DNA of 64,000 bases, taken from contig JAKIWS010000007.1 of NCBI GenBank assembly GCA_022749895.1, forward strand, positions 1 to 64,000. Reading direction: 5' to 3'. This DNA comes from Thermoplasmata archaeon. GTDB taxonomy: Archaea > Thermoplasmatota > Thermoplasmata > Lutacidiplasmatales > UBA184. A model generated the notes under the pieces. It was not told the origin of the DNA. It ran no database searches and worked only from the letters and a program-made list of their open reading frames with translations. Of this stretch, positions 1-9,506 are shown piece after piece. Made by a program: the position numbers and the translations under genes. Within the stretch, counting starts at the first letter, position 1; each line of letters starts with the position of its first letter.

Positions 1-73
1 ACGCGGTCTTGATCTGCTCGGCGGTCGCGTCGCGTTCGACGCCGAGCACCTCGTAGTAGTCACGCTTGGCCAT
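1..73 (-). CDS. dnaJ: DnaJ molecular chaperone, N-terminal fragment (truncated by window edge)
   Basis: Reverse complement translates MAKRDYYEVLGVERDATAEQIKTA, the J-domain N-terminus. Confidence 0.9.
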   Translation of the reverse strand, partial: MAKRDYYEVLGVERDATAEQIKTA

Positions 74-136
74 GATTCGGTGAGACTCCGGGACCACGCG
101 GCGCGTGGAAATTAGCTCAGCTATCCGGCGTGCTAT

Positions 137-952
137 TTACCGCCTGCCCGGCCGGCCCGGGCGCCAGCGGACCCGGAGGGCGTGACCGACCTTGAGCCGA
201 AGCCGCGCGGTGGCCGAGCCTTCGCGCACCGCCAGTTCCAGCGTCCCGAAGCTCGACCCGAGAACCCCGACCGCGTATTTCGGGAGCTCCTCGTAGATCG
301 ACCGCACGGCGACGCGTCGCGACGTGCGACCTCGCACGGACAGCTCCGCCGTGCGAATCGAGGCGGGGATCGAGGACGACGGGATGTTCGTGATCGCGTT
401 CCCAAAGTGGTCGATGTGGACGACCGTCCCCCGGGCTCCTCCGCGCGTGACCGCCGCCTGCGCGAGCTCGAGGCGGCGCGGGGTCCACCGCTCGCCCAGG
501 GTCGCGAGGTTCGCCCCCCGGGCGAGGCGAGCCGCCGCCGGGGCGAACAGGTCCCGGCCCTCGAACGTCCGTCCCACCCGCGGGACTCGCCCCAATCGCT
601 CACGGTCCAGACGGACGGCGCGGACGATGCCGAGGTGATGGGCGAGCGGCGCCAGCACGCCGTTGTCCGGACCCACGAGGAAGCTCCCGTCGTGGGTGGC
701 GATGGCGATTCCGGCCCGACCCCCGCCGACGCCGGGGTCGACGACCACGACATGGACCGTCCCGGCCGGGAACATCGAAGCCATCTGGCGCACGAGGAAC
801 GCCGCTTCCTCGACGCGGTGCCGGGGAAGCTCGTGGGTGAGGTCCACCACGTGGCCGGCCGGGAGGGCGCGGTAGAGCACGCCCTTCATCTGGGCGGCGT
901 ACGCGCTGCCGACGTCGGTCGAGAGGGTGACGAGTCGCCGGCGGGGCGCCAC
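137..952 (-). CDS. SAM hydrolase / SAM hydroxide adenosyltransferase (DUF62 family)
   Basis: MAPRRRLVTLSTDVGSAYAAQMKGVL...VVDPGVGGGR...GPDNGVLAPL...IDHFGNAITNI motifs. Confidence 0.9.
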   Translation of the reverse strand: MAPRRRLVTLSTDVGSAYAAQMKGVLYRALPAGHVVDLTHELPRHRVEEAAFLVRQMASMFPAGTVHVVVVDPGVGGGRAGIAIATHDGSFLVGPDNGVLAPLAHHLGIVRAVRLDRERLGRVPRVGRTFEGRDLFAPAAARLARGANLATLGERWTPRRLELAQAAVTRGGARGTVVHIDHFGNAITNIPSSSIPASIRTAELSVRGRTSRRVAVRSIYEELPKYAVGVLGSSFGTLELAVREGSATARLRLKVGHALRVRWRPGRPGRR

Positions 953-989
953 GCGCGACGTGGGGCCGAGCCCCCGGGGCGTCCCCCGA

Positions 990-1316
990 CTACGACTTCA
1001 TGATCGCCACCAAGAAGATGGCGACCGCGGCGAGCGCCCCGATGGCGCCGGCCAGGATCACGAGGAACGCCTGCCAGATGAGCCCCGTCAGGTTCGGGCT
1101 CTGGGCCGCCACGTGGTACCAGTAGCCGCCGGCGAGCCCGACGACGACACCGACGACCAGGAGGACCACGCCGATGGTGCGGCTCTTGCCGCTACCGAAG
1201 TAGGCGGTGAACAATCCGGCGAGGATCAGGAAGAGGCCGAAGATCAGAAGCAGGATCGTGGCGAACTGGTAGAATCCCACGCTCAGCCCTTCCATCGCGC
1301 TAACTACTAGGTCCAT
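990..1316 (-). CDS. small multi-TM membrane protein
   Basis: 108 aa, three to four hydrophobic segments; good ORF between convergent/codirectional genes. Confidence 0.7.
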   Translation of the reverse strand: MDLVVSAMEGLSVGFYQFATILLLIFGLFLILAGLFTAYFGSGKSRTIGVVLLVVGVVVGLAGGYWYHVAAQSPNLTGLIWQAFLVILAGAIGALAAVAIFLVAIMKS

Positions 1317-1338
1317 CGGATGTTTCCCCCGCGTTCGT

Positions 1339-1572
1339 TCAGAACTTGATCCCGGTGAGGGTCTTCGTGTCGATCACGCCCGGTACGGACCGGATCTTGT
1401 CGACGACCAGCTGACCGAGGGCGTTGAAATCCTCGGCTTCGACTTTGGCGATGAGGTCGTACTCCCCGAACAGCGGATGCAGCTCGACGATGCCCTTGAC
1501 GCGGAGCAGCTCAGCGTACACCTCGTGCTCCTTCGCCGGAGCCGTGCTGATCAAGACGAAACCGATCGCCAC
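1339..1572 (-). CDS. Lrp/AsnC ligand-binding (RAM) domain protein without HTH
   Basis: 77 aa MAIGFVLISTAPAKEHEVYAELLRVKGIVELHPLFGEYDLIAKVEAED... typical stand-alone RAM domain. Confidence 0.9.
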   Translation of the reverse strand: MAIGFVLISTAPAKEHEVYAELLRVKGIVELHPLFGEYDLIAKVEAEDFNALGQLVVDKIRSVPGVIDTKTLTGIKF

Positions 1573-1810
1573 CGAATTCCCTCAGCGTGGACGGGCGGCG
1601 ACTACGGCCGCGCTTTATAAGGGTTGTTAGAGGGCGGCGCTCGCCGGAGGCGATGGGCCTCTGCCCCCTCGAAGAATCGGGGTCGTCGCGGGCCGATCGA
1701 CCGCCCGGTCGCTCCGACGCGAGGGCGACCCGGGCTCAGGGTTTTTCGTCGTACCCGCCGGCGCGCCCGACCGCCTATAGGGAGGACCCGCGTCCCCCCC
1801 GCGCGCGCGC

Positions 1811-3202
1811 ATGGAACATCGAGTGCTCACCGTTCCTCCCCGGCTGGTCGCCCGGCCGTGGCTCCTCGCGTTCGTCCCGATCAACGCCGCGAGCGCCGGA
1901 TTCGGCGTCACCCTCCCGCTGTTGATCCTCGTCACGTTGCACAGCTCGTGGTCGGTGGTCGCCCTTGCGGCGACGCTGTTCAATTCCGCGGTGATCGGCG
2001 CCTCCCTCTTCTGGGGGTACGTCGCCGACCGGTTCCCCACGCGCCGCAACCTCCTCCTCGTGAACTTTGCCGGGTTCGCGGTCCTGTTCTTCGCCCTCGC
2101 CGAAGTGCACACGACGTTCGTGCTGCTCGCCCTGTACACGGTGATCGGGGTGCTCGCCCCGGCCGGGGCGAATGCCGGCAACTTGCTCATCCTGGAAAAG
2201 TTCCGCTCGGAGGAGCGGCCGGCCGCCTTCGCCTCGTTCCAGGAGATGACGATCCTGGGCTCGATCGCCGGGCTCCTCATCGGGTACGGCTGGCTCGCGG
2301 TCGCCCTCCCGCTCGCGCCGCTCCTCTATGTTCTCGCCGCGCTCGCGACCGCGAGCGTCGTGGCCGTGCTCGTCGGCGTGCACGATGCGCCCCGAACGGT
2401 GAGTTTGGCGACGGTGGCGCACCACCCCGAGAGCCTCCTCGCTCGCCTCCGCCACTCGAGCGCGCTGCACCTGAGCTTCCCGTTCTTCCCGAAGCTCCCC
2501 GTCTTCCGGCGGGGCGCGTGGACGAGCTTCCGCCGCTGGGTCCGCGAGGAGGCGCGACACGAACTGCCGCTCGTCCTCGCCGCGACGCTGCTGTTCAACT
2601 TCAGCTCGAACCTGTTCAACATCTCCTACACGCCGTACCTCTACTCCGTCGGGATCGGGGCCGCCTCGATCTTTCTCGTCAACTTTGCCAACAATTTCGC
2701 GCAGAGCGTGACGTTCCCCCTCTCCGGGACCCTGTCGTCCCGCGTGGGTCCCGACCGTCTGGTCCAACGATCCACGTACGTGCGGAGCCTGGGCTACCTC
2801 CTCGTCGTCGGATTGACGATCGTTCCGCTCTCCGCGAGCGTCGCGTTCGGGTTCAACGTCGTGGCGTTCGGCATCCTGGGCGGCGCGATCGCGTTCTACT
2901 CGACCGCCTCCACCCTTCTCCTCTTCCACGCCCTCGAGGGACGCGACGCGGGCCGTCTCATCGGGCTCAGCAGCGCGCTCGGCGGTTTCGCGGCGGTGGG
3001 CGGAGCCGCGGTGTCGGGTGTCCTCTCGGTGTTCGGCAGTTTCCGACTGGTGTTCCTCGTCTCCGCCCTGACCTTGCTCGCCTCGGTTCCGATCTGGTCG
3101 GCCGCCGAGGTCGCGGCCCAACGTCGCCGCCGCCTCGAGCGGGTGCCCCCCGAGACGAGCGAGCGCGACGATGCGCCGCGCCACTCCGCGAAACCTGATT
3201 AG
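1811..3202 (+). CDS. MFS transporter
   Basis: 463 aa, about 12 hydrophobic segments, MFS-like loop GYVADRFPTRRNLL. Confidence 0.85.
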   Translation: MEHRVLTVPPRLVARPWLLAFVPINAASAGFGVTLPLLILVTLHSSWSVVALAATLFNSAVIGASLFWGYVADRFPTRRNLLLVNFAGFAVLFFALAEVHTTFVLLALYTVIGVLAPAGANAGNLLILEKFRSEERPAAFASFQEMTILGSIAGLLIGYGWLAVALPLAPLLYVLAALATASVVAVLVGVHDAPRTVSLATVAHHPESLLARLRHSSALHLSFPFFPKLPVFRRGAWTSFRRWVREEARHELPLVLAATLLFNFSSNLFNISYTPYLYSVGIGAASIFLVNFANNFAQSVTFPLSGTLSSRVGPDRLVQRSTYVRSLGYLLVVGLTIVPLSASVAFGFNVVAFGILGGAIAFYSTASTLLLFHALEGRDAGRLIGLSSALGGFAAVGGAAVSGVLSVFGSFRLVFLVSALTLLASVPIWSAAEVAAQRRRRLERVPPETSERDDAPRHSAKPD

Positions 3203-3241
3203 GCGGGGCCGGGCTCGGTCGGCATCCGACTTTCGAAGACC

Positions 3242-4369
3242 GTGGCCGATCTCACCGTCCAGCGGGGTCTGGAAGACGTCGTCGCGCTGGAATCGAGCCT
3301 CACGTTCATCGACGGCAAGGGCGGTCGCCTCATTTACCGGGGGTACGACATCCGCGACCTCGCGGCCCACTCGACGTTCGAGGAGGTCGCGTATCTGCTC
3401 TGGTACGGTCGATTGCCGACGCGCGCCCAGCTCGACGAGCTCCGTCACCGTCTCGCCGCGTTGCGCGCTCTTCCCCCGGGCCTCCTCCAGATCCTCGACG
3501 AGCTGCCCCCGGATAGCTCCCCGATGGACGTCCTCCGCACGGCCGTCTCGGCGCTGGCCCTGCTCGAACCCGCCGAATCGCAACCCGGGGCGAGCTCGAT
3601 CGGCGGGGCGCTCCGCCTGACCGCCGTCCTCCCCTCGATCCTGGGGTACATTCAACGCCGTCGCTCCTCGAAGTTGCTGCCGTCGATCCCGCCGGAGCTC
3701 TCGCATGCGGCGTACGTCCTGGCCGCGCTGAGCGACCGGCCGATCGACCCGCTCGACGAGGGGGCGCTCGACGTCGCGCTCATCCTCCACGCGGACCACG
3801 AGCTCAACGCCTCGACGTTCGCGGCGCGGGTCACCGCGTCGACCTTGAGCGACCTCTACAGCGCGATCACGAGCGCGGTCGGTACGCTCAAGGGGCCGCT
3901 CCACGGCGGCGCCAACGAGCGCGTGATGGAGCTCCTGGACGAGATCCGGACCCCCGACCGCGCGGAAGAGGTCGTCAAGGCGCGGCTCGCCCGCCACGAA
4001 CGGATCATGGGTTTCGGCCACCGCGTCTACAAGGTCGAGGACCCCCGGGCGACGATCCTGCGGGACTGGGCGCATCGCGTCGGCACCGCGAAAGGCGACC
4101 TCAGCTACTTCGAGCGGCTCCGCAAGGTCGAGGAGGTGGTCCACCGCGAGAAGGGACTGTACCCGAACGTCGACCTCTACTCGGGCGCCGTCTACACCTT
4201 GCTCGGCATCCCGAAAGACCTGTTCACGCCGATCTTCGCGGTGAGCCGCGTCGCCGGCTGGACCGCGCACGTCCTCGAGGAGTACCAGGACCTCCGGCTG
4301 ATCCGGCCGATGGCGAACTACGTCGGGCCGACCGACCTTTCGTACGTGCCGATCGACGCGCGGGCGTAG
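3242..4369 (+). CDS. gltA: citrate synthase
   Basis: LIYRGYDIRDLA...GPLHGGANERVMELL...MGFGHRVYKVEDPRA...YPNVDLYSG motifs. Confidence 0.95.
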   Translation: MADLTVQRGLEDVVALESSLTFIDGKGGRLIYRGYDIRDLAAHSTFEEVAYLLWYGRLPTRAQLDELRHRLAALRALPPGLLQILDELPPDSSPMDVLRTAVSALALLEPAESQPGASSIGGALRLTAVLPSILGYIQRRRSSKLLPSIPPELSHAAYVLAALSDRPIDPLDEGALDVALILHADHELNASTFAARVTASTLSDLYSAITSAVGTLKGPLHGGANERVMELLDEIRTPDRAEEVVKARLARHERIMGFGHRVYKVEDPRATILRDWAHRVGTAKGDLSYFERLRKVEEVVHREKGLYPNVDLYSGAVYTLLGIPKDLFTPIFAVSRVAGWTAHVLEEYQDLRLIRPMANYVGPTDLSYVPIDARA

Positions 4370-4766
4370 TCCGTCCCCGACGGCCTCGGATCCGGTCGAC
4401 GCTCATGAGCGGGTAGCGCAGATCGGGTCGGTGCTCCAGCCGGGCCACCACGTGGACCCGACCGTCGGTCAGGACGATCCGCACGCGCAGCATCTCGGCG
4501 GTGAGGTACCGGTATCCGAACGCCCCGGGACCCGTGGCGCCACCCTTCGCGGGGAGGATCCGGACCTCCACCCGCTCGACGTACGGCTGAAGCCCGACCG
4601 CGCGCTCGATCGTCCGGGAGAGACCGGGGGCGGTCCGGCGGTCGAGAGGCGTCCCGAGGTACTGGTGGAACAATCCGCCGAGCTTGATCCCGGCCTCGAA
4701 GAGCAGGGCCTCGGTCGCCGAGAGGTCGGCCCGATGGTGCGAGGAAGGCTGGGCGGCCCTCCTCAC
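4224..4766 (-). CDS. mptD: archaeal dihydroneopterin aldolase (MptD-like) with Arg-rich C-terminal extension
   Basis: EAGIKLGGLFHQYLGTPL...LQPYVERVEVRI...FGYRYLTAEMLRVRIVL...VVARLEHRPDLRYPLMSV; the tail after PLMSV is antisense to the citrate synthase 3' end. Confidence 0.75.
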   Translation of the reverse strand: MRRAAQPSSHHRADLSATEALLFEAGIKLGGLFHQYLGTPLDRRTAPGLSRTIERAVGLQPYVERVEVRILPAKGGATGPGAFGYRYLTAEMLRVRIVLTDGRVHVVARLEHRPDLRYPLMSVDRIRGRRGRTTPARRSARTKGRSARRSSPSAGSAGGPGTPRGRARSSRRRGSPRRSA

Positions 4767-5527
4767 GACGCCTCGGGGGGTGCGGTCGAGGGTGGGGGCG
4801 CCCGGACGGTGAACGGCCCGATCAGATAGTAGGCGAGAATGCCCACAGCGGACGCCACGGTCCCGCCGAAGCCGATCCGGTACAGGATCGACCCTTCAGA
4901 GGGAGCGAACTGCAGGGGAAGGAGGGCGAGCACGAGCGCGATCCCGGTGAGGATCATCGCCGGTCGCAGCGGCGAACTCCGGCGGATCTTCGGGAACGGT
5001 AGCGGCACGACCATGGTGAGCGCGACCAACAAGCTGCCGACGAGGACCAGCGGCGGATTGGTGCCCACGAACGCCGGGACATCCGCCACGAGGACGAGGA
5101 CGATGATCGCGAGCGCGGCCTGCGGTGTCGGTGCGCCGAGGAACGAGTCGCGCTGGTAGCCGCGCGCCGTGAAGTAGACCAGCCGCGCGATGGCGAGCCC
5201 CGCGACCGCGACGCCTACGAGGAGCGACGCCGACGCGAACGGCGCCCAGAGTACCGGCCGGTCGGAGTGCACGAGGAGGAGAGTTCCGGGCGCGAGTCCG
5301 AACGTCACCGCGTCGGCGATCGAGTCGGCGTACCGCCCGAAGGCGGACGTGGGAGCTCCGGCCCGCCGGGAGAGCCAGCCATCGAGCCCGTCGAACCCGA
5401 TCCCGCAGACGATGAGGAGCATCGCCCAGAGCTTGTTCCCGGCGAGGATGTAGAGGATCGCCCCGACGCCGACCGCACCGTTCGCGAGCGTCGCCAGGTT
5501 CGCGCCGTACCGTGCTCGCCCGGTCAC
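4763..5527 (-). CDS. CDP-alcohol phosphatidyltransferase (probable archaetidylserine synthase)
   Basis: CDP-OH-P motif GIGFDGLDGWLSRRAGAPTSAFGRYADSIADAVTFG; multi-TM. Confidence 0.9.
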   Translation of the reverse strand: MTGRARYGANLATLANGAVGVGAILYILAGNKLWAMLLIVCGIGFDGLDGWLSRRAGAPTSAFGRYADSIADAVTFGLAPGTLLLVHSDRPVLWAPFASASLLVGVAVAGLAIARLVYFTARGYQRDSFLGAPTPQAALAIIVLVLVADVPAFVGTNPPLVLVGSLLVALTMVVPLPFPKIRRSSPLRPAMILTGIALVLALLPLQFAPSEGSILYRIGFGGTVASAVGILAYYLIGPFTVRAPPPSTAPPEAS

Positions 5528-6150
5528 GGCTTCATCCGGGCGATGGTCGTGACCCCGGCGACGACGCGCTGGCCGGGAGCGACCACGGGATAGGTCCGGT
5601 CCGCTGGAAGGTTCAGGTCGACACGCGAGCCGAGGACGATCATCCCGAGGCGCTCACCCTTCTTCCCATCGTACCCGGCGTTGACGAATGAGACGAGGCG
5701 ACGGGCGAGGACACCGGTCATCTGCGTCAACTCGACGGCACCGACCGCCGTGGTGAGCTGGTAGGACCGCCGGAGGTTGTGCGAGGCGTCGGAGCGGTAC
5801 GCCGGCCGGAAGCCCTTCCCGGCCTCCTCGACGCGTTCGATGTGGGCGTCGAGCGGGAAGCGGTTGACGTGGACGTTCGTGACGTTCATGAACGTCGAGA
5901 TGACGAGCCGGCCTTCGGCGATGCCGACCTCCCGGATGCGCCCGTCGGCCGGCGCGACGATGTCCACGCCGGGCATCCGCTCCGGGTCCCGGAAGAACGT
6001 CGCGAGGAACAGCCACACCGCCCACGACGCGGCGAGCAGCACCGCGAGCGCGGGCGTGCGGGGCACCACGGCCGTCGCGGTGAGCGCGGAGAGGACCGCG
6101 AGCAGGAGGCCCCCGACCAGAAGGGGTCGGCCCGTTCCCGGGGCGAACAC
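5524..6150 (-). CDS. phosphatidylserine/archaetidylserine decarboxylase
   Basis: FFRDPERMPG...ADGRIREVG...MNVTNVHVNRFPLDAHIE...GMIVLGSRVDLNLP (Gly-Ser cleavage motif); start taken as the GTG just after rpsJ. Confidence 0.85.
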   Translation of the reverse strand: MFAPGTGRPLLVGGLLLAVLSALTATAVVPRTPALAVLLAASWAVWLFLATFFRDPERMPGVDIVAPADGRIREVGIAEGRLVISTFMNVTNVHVNRFPLDAHIERVEEAGKGFRPAYRSDASHNLRRSYQLTTAVGAVELTQMTGVLARRLVSFVNAGYDGKKGERLGMIVLGSRVDLNLPADRTYPVVAPGQRVVAGVTTIARMKP

Positions 6151-6158
6151 GGGCCCCG

Positions 6159-6470
6159 CTACGACTTGAGGACGATCTCGATGTTCACGCCGTCGGGCAC
6201 CTGGATGCGCATCACCTGGCGCAGGGCCCGTTCGTCGGCGTCGAGGTCGATGAGACGTTTGTGGATCCGCATCTCCCAATGGTCGATGGTGCTCGTGCCG
6301 CCGCCGTCGGGTCCCTTACGGACCGAGACCTTGAGGCGCTTCGTGGGCAACGGGATCGGGCCGGCAATCGCGACGCCGGTGCGCTGGGAAATCTCCCGGA
6401 TCTGCCGGCAGACCGTGTCGACCTTCTTCGCGTCGACGCCGCTCAGCGCGATCCGGGCCTTCTGCGGCAT
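6159..6470 (-). CDS. rpsJ: 30S ribosomal protein S10
   Basis: [44 protein letters not shown]... canonical archaeal S10. Confidence 0.97.
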   Translation of the reverse strand: MPQKARIALSGVDAKKVDTVCRQIREISQRTGVAIAGPIPLPTKRLKVSVRKGPDGGGTSTIDHWEMRIHKRLIDLDADERALRQVMRIQVPDGVNIEIVLKS

Positions 6471-6506
6471 CGACCTTACCCGGGCCCCGACCGCACGACG
6501 GGCGGT

Positions 6507-7787
6507 CTAGCCCTCGCGCTTCTTGAGATCGACGACGACCCCGGCCGCGACGGTCTGACCCATGTCGCGCACGGCGAACCGGCCCAGCTGAGGGTACTCT
6601 TTGTACTTCTCGATCACGAGGGGCCGCTTTGGCGTGATCTTGACGACGGCCGCGTCGCCGGTCTTCAGCGTCTGCGGGTTCTCTTCCGCCGTCTGCCCGG
6701 TCTTCGGGTCGAGGCGCTTCAAAAGTTCGGTGAATTCACAAGCGACTTGCGCGGTGTGGCAGTGGAACACCGGCGTGTAGCCCGCCGTGATGACGGACGG
6801 GTGGTTGAGCACCTGGATATTGGCGGTGAAGCTCTCGACGACCGTCGGGGGGTTCGAGGTCGGCCCGGCGACGTCGCCGCGCCGGATGTCGTTCTTGTCG
6901 ATCCCGCGCACGTTGAACCCGATGTTGTCGCCGGGGATCGCCTCGGTGACTTGCTCGTGGTGCATCTCGATCGACTTCACTTCGCCCGATTTGCCGCTCG
7001 GGAGGAAGATGATCTTGTCGCCGATCTTGAGCTTCCCGGTCTCGACGCGACCGACCGGCACCGTACCGATCCCCGTGATCGTGTAGACGTCCTGGACCGG
7101 GAGCCGGAGCGGCTTATCGGTCGGCTTCTCCGGGACCTTCAGGTTGTCGAGGGCCGCAAGGAGGTTAGGCCCCTTGAACCACGGCATGTTCGGGCTCGCC
7201 TTGTTGATGTTGTCGTCCTTGAACGCCGAGATCGGAAGGAAGACGACCTGGGTATCGACCTTGAAGCCGACGTTCTTGAGGAGCTTCGTCAGCTCCTCCT
7301 TGACGGTGTTGTACTTCGCCTCGGCGTAGTTGACTTCCTGGCGGTCCATCTTGTTGATCGCACAGATGAGCTGGGCGACGCCGAGCGTCCGCGCGAGGAA
7401 GATGTGTTCGCGCGTCTGTTCCTGCACGCCCTCGGCGGCGGAACAGACGAGCACGGCCGCGTCGGCCTGGCTCGTCCCCGTGATCATGTTCTTGACGAAA
7501 TCACGGTGACCGGGCGCGTCGATGATGGTGAAGTAGTACTTCTGGGTGTCAAACCGGCGGTGGGCGATGTCGATGGTGACCCCGCGCTCGCGCTCCTCCT
7601 TGAGGTCGTCCATCACCCACGCGAACTCGAACGTCGCCTTCCCCTTCGCCTCGGCCTCGATACGGAACTTGTCGATCTCCTCCTGCCGGATGACGCCGGT
7701 GTCGACGAGGAGTCGGCCGACGGTCGTCGACTTCCCGTGGTCGACGTGACCGATGAAGACGATGTTGAGGTGCGGTTTGTTGGCCAT
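6507..7787 (-). CDS. tuf: translation elongation factor EF-1 alpha
   Basis: [27 protein letters not shown]...[15 protein letters not shown]...; start set at MANKPHL, inside the longer track ORF. Confidence 0.98.
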   Translation of the reverse strand: MANKPHLNIVFIGHVDHGKSTTVGRLLVDTGVIRQEEIDKFRIEAEAKGKATFEFAWVMDDLKEERERGVTIDIAHRRFDTQKYYFTIIDAPGHRDFVKNMITGTSQADAAVLVCSAAEGVQEQTREHIFLARTLGVAQLICAINKMDRQEVNYAEAKYNTVKEELTKLLKNVGFKVDTQVVFLPISAFKDDNINKASPNMPWFKGPNLLAALDNLKVPEKPTDKPLRLPVQDVYTITGIGTVPVGRVETGKLKIGDKIIFLPSGKSGEVKSIEMHHEQVTEAIPGDNIGFNVRGIDKNDIRRGDVAGPTSNPPTVVESFTANIQVLNHPSVITAGYTPVFHCHTAQVACEFTELLKRLDPKTGQTAEENPQTLKTGDAAVVKITPKRPLVIEKYKEYPQLGRFAVRDMGQTVAAGVVVDLKKREG

Positions 7788-7814
7788 GCTGTGGGGCTCC
7801 GGGCGCGCCGAAAA

Positions 7815-7832
7815 GGTCCCTCTATAATACAG
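7815..7832. promoter_or_regulatory. divergent TATA region between tuf (-) and methyltransferase (+)
   Basis: ccctctataatacaggtt in the 64-nt gap between divergent starts; about 28 nt upstream of the + strand GTG. Confidence 0.5.
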
Positions 7833-7851
7833 GTTCGGAAACTCGCTCGCC

Positions 7852-8469
7852 GTGAGCGACCTCGACGCGGTGGTGCGGGAGACCCACCGGCCCTCCTCGC
7901 GCGACCGACGCACGCGACGCCTCCCGTCGATGCGTTGGCCCCCCCCGCTTCCCTCGCGCGTGGAGTACGGGTGGCTCCTCCGACTGCCACTCCGGCGGCT
8001 TCGAGTTCGTCGTCGACTCGCCCGGATCGCGGACGTGATCGGCACCCCCGACGTTATCGTGGACGTCGGATCGGGCACCGGCGTGACGGCGGAGGCTCTC
8101 GCGGCCCGCTTCAAACGCGACCCCCGCCCACGGTTCGTCCTCGTCGATCCTCAACGTGGATTCCTCACGCGCGCGCGACGTCGGCCGAAGTCTCGGTTCG
8201 ACCTTGTCGAGGGTGACGCGACCCGGGTCCCGTTGGGAACGCATTCGGTCGGGGTCGTCGTGAGCTTCGGCGTCCTCTGCTGTCTTACGGAAGAGGCCCT
8301 ACCCCACGCGATCCGAGAGGCCTGGAGGATCCTTCGCCCGGGCGGCTACCTGCTCGTGAGCGTCCCCCGCTGGCAGGGCCCAGGTCTCGAATCGCAGCTG
8401 ATGGTCGAAGGGTTCGTGCGGTTGGCGTCGGAGCGACCCGGCGTCTCCGCGCTCCAGAAACCCTCATAG
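7852..8469 (+). CDS. class I SAM-dependent methyltransferase
   Basis: [17 protein letters not shown]...[11 protein letters not shown]...[17 protein letters not shown] motifs. Confidence 0.85.
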   Translation: MSDLDAVVRETHRPSSRDRRTRRLPSMRWPPPLPSRVEYGWLLRLPLRRLRVRRRLARIADVIGTPDVIVDVGSGTGVTAEALAARFKRDPRPRFVLVDPQRGFLTRARRRPKSRFDLVEGDATRVPLGTHSVGVVVSFGVLCCLTEEALPHAIREAWRILRPGGYLLVSVPRWQGPGLESQLMVEGFVRLASERPGVSALQKPS

Positions 8470-8511
8470 TTCGCTGCCGCTCCCGTCCGCCACGGCCCGA
8501 CCTCCGGTGCG

Positions 8512-9024
8512 GTGCCGAGTACGAGGAGACGCGTGGACGACGCTGCGCCGCGGAGTGCCGCGGAAAGCCGGTCGAACGTGGTCCGGCTCACGTTGCCGAC
8601 CGACGCGAATTTCATGGGGAACGTCTTCGGGGGCGTGATCTTGGGCGAGATCGACCGCGTGGCGTACGTCACCGCGAGCCGGCACGCCCGGCAGAACTGT
8701 GTCACCGCGTCGTTCGACCGGGTCGACTTCCTGGAGCCGGTCCACGTCGGGCAGCTCCTCGATTTCGAAGGTCTGCTCACGTATGTCGGGCGGAGCTCGA
8801 TGGAGGTATCCGTCGACGTTCATTCCGAAGAGCTCACCGGGGGCAATCGCCATCGGGTCGGGCACGCCTACGTGACCATGGTGGCCGTGGGAAGTGACGG
8901 CAAACCCACCCGCGTCCCACCCCTCGCCCAGCCGACGTCCGAAGACCAGCAACGGTTCCGCGAGGGCCGGAAACGGATGGAAGAACGGGCGCGGACGCGC
9001 CCCCCTCCCACGGGCGCCGGCTGA
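8512..9024 (+). CDS. acyl-CoA thioesterase (hotdog fold)
   Basis: RLTLPTDANFMGNVFGGVILGEIDRVAYVTASRHA...VTASFDRVDFLEPV. Confidence 0.9.
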   Translation: MPSTRRRVDDAAPRSAAESRSNVVRLTLPTDANFMGNVFGGVILGEIDRVAYVTASRHARQNCVTASFDRVDFLEPVHVGQLLDFEGLLTYVGRSSMEVSVDVHSEELTGGNRHRVGHAYVTMVAVGSDGKPTRVPPLAQPTSEDQQRFREGRKRMEERARTRPPPTGAG

Positions 9025-9048
9025 CGCATTCAGGTACAGAGAAGAACC

Positions 9049-9495
9049 ATGTTGTGCGAAATGTGCGGGAAGGACGTCGAGGGGCTCAACCGCGTCGAGA
9101 TCGAAGGTTCCGTGCTCTCCCTCTGTGCGGAGTGCAGCCGATTTGGGAAGATCGTGGTGCCGGCGCCCGTGCCGCCGTCCGAACGACGGGCTCCGTCGCT
9201 TCCCGCCGGTACGATCGACGCCCGCCTCGGACAACGCACGCAACGGATGACGGAACGCGACCTGTTCCGCGAGCTCCCGGAGATGGAGCTCGCCGAGGAC
9301 TGGTCGAAGCGGGTCCGGCTCGCGCGCGAGAAGCTCGCGTGGAGCCCCGAGGATCTCGCGAAGAAGCTCAACGAAAAGAAATCCGTCGTGCTCAAGATCG
9401 AGGCCGGCAGCTTCCGGCCGCCGGACGGGCAGATCCGCAAGATCGAGCAGATGCTCAAGATCCGCTTGCGGGCGTCCCCGAGCGACGCCACGTAG
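9049..9495 (+). CDS. archaeal multiprotein bridging factor aMBF1 (Zn ribbon + HTH)
   Basis: MLCEMCGKDVEG...LCAECSRFGK; SKRVRLAREKLAWSPEDLAKKLNEKKSVVLKIEAGSFRPPD. Confidence 0.93.
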   Translation: MLCEMCGKDVEGLNRVEIEGSVLSLCAECSRFGKIVVPAPVPPSERRAPSLPAGTIDARLGQRTQRMTERDLFRELPEMELAEDWSKRVRLAREKLAWSPEDLAKKLNEKKSVVLKIEAGSFRPPDGQIRKIEQMLKIRLRASPSDAT

Positions 9496-9506
9496 CGGGC
9501 GATTGT

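Noticed and set aside
1775-4270. 831-aa minus-strand ORF
   Set aside because: Shadow ORF antisense to the MFS transporter and citrate synthase; low-complexity R/E/D/G-rich translation typical of high-GC antisense frames
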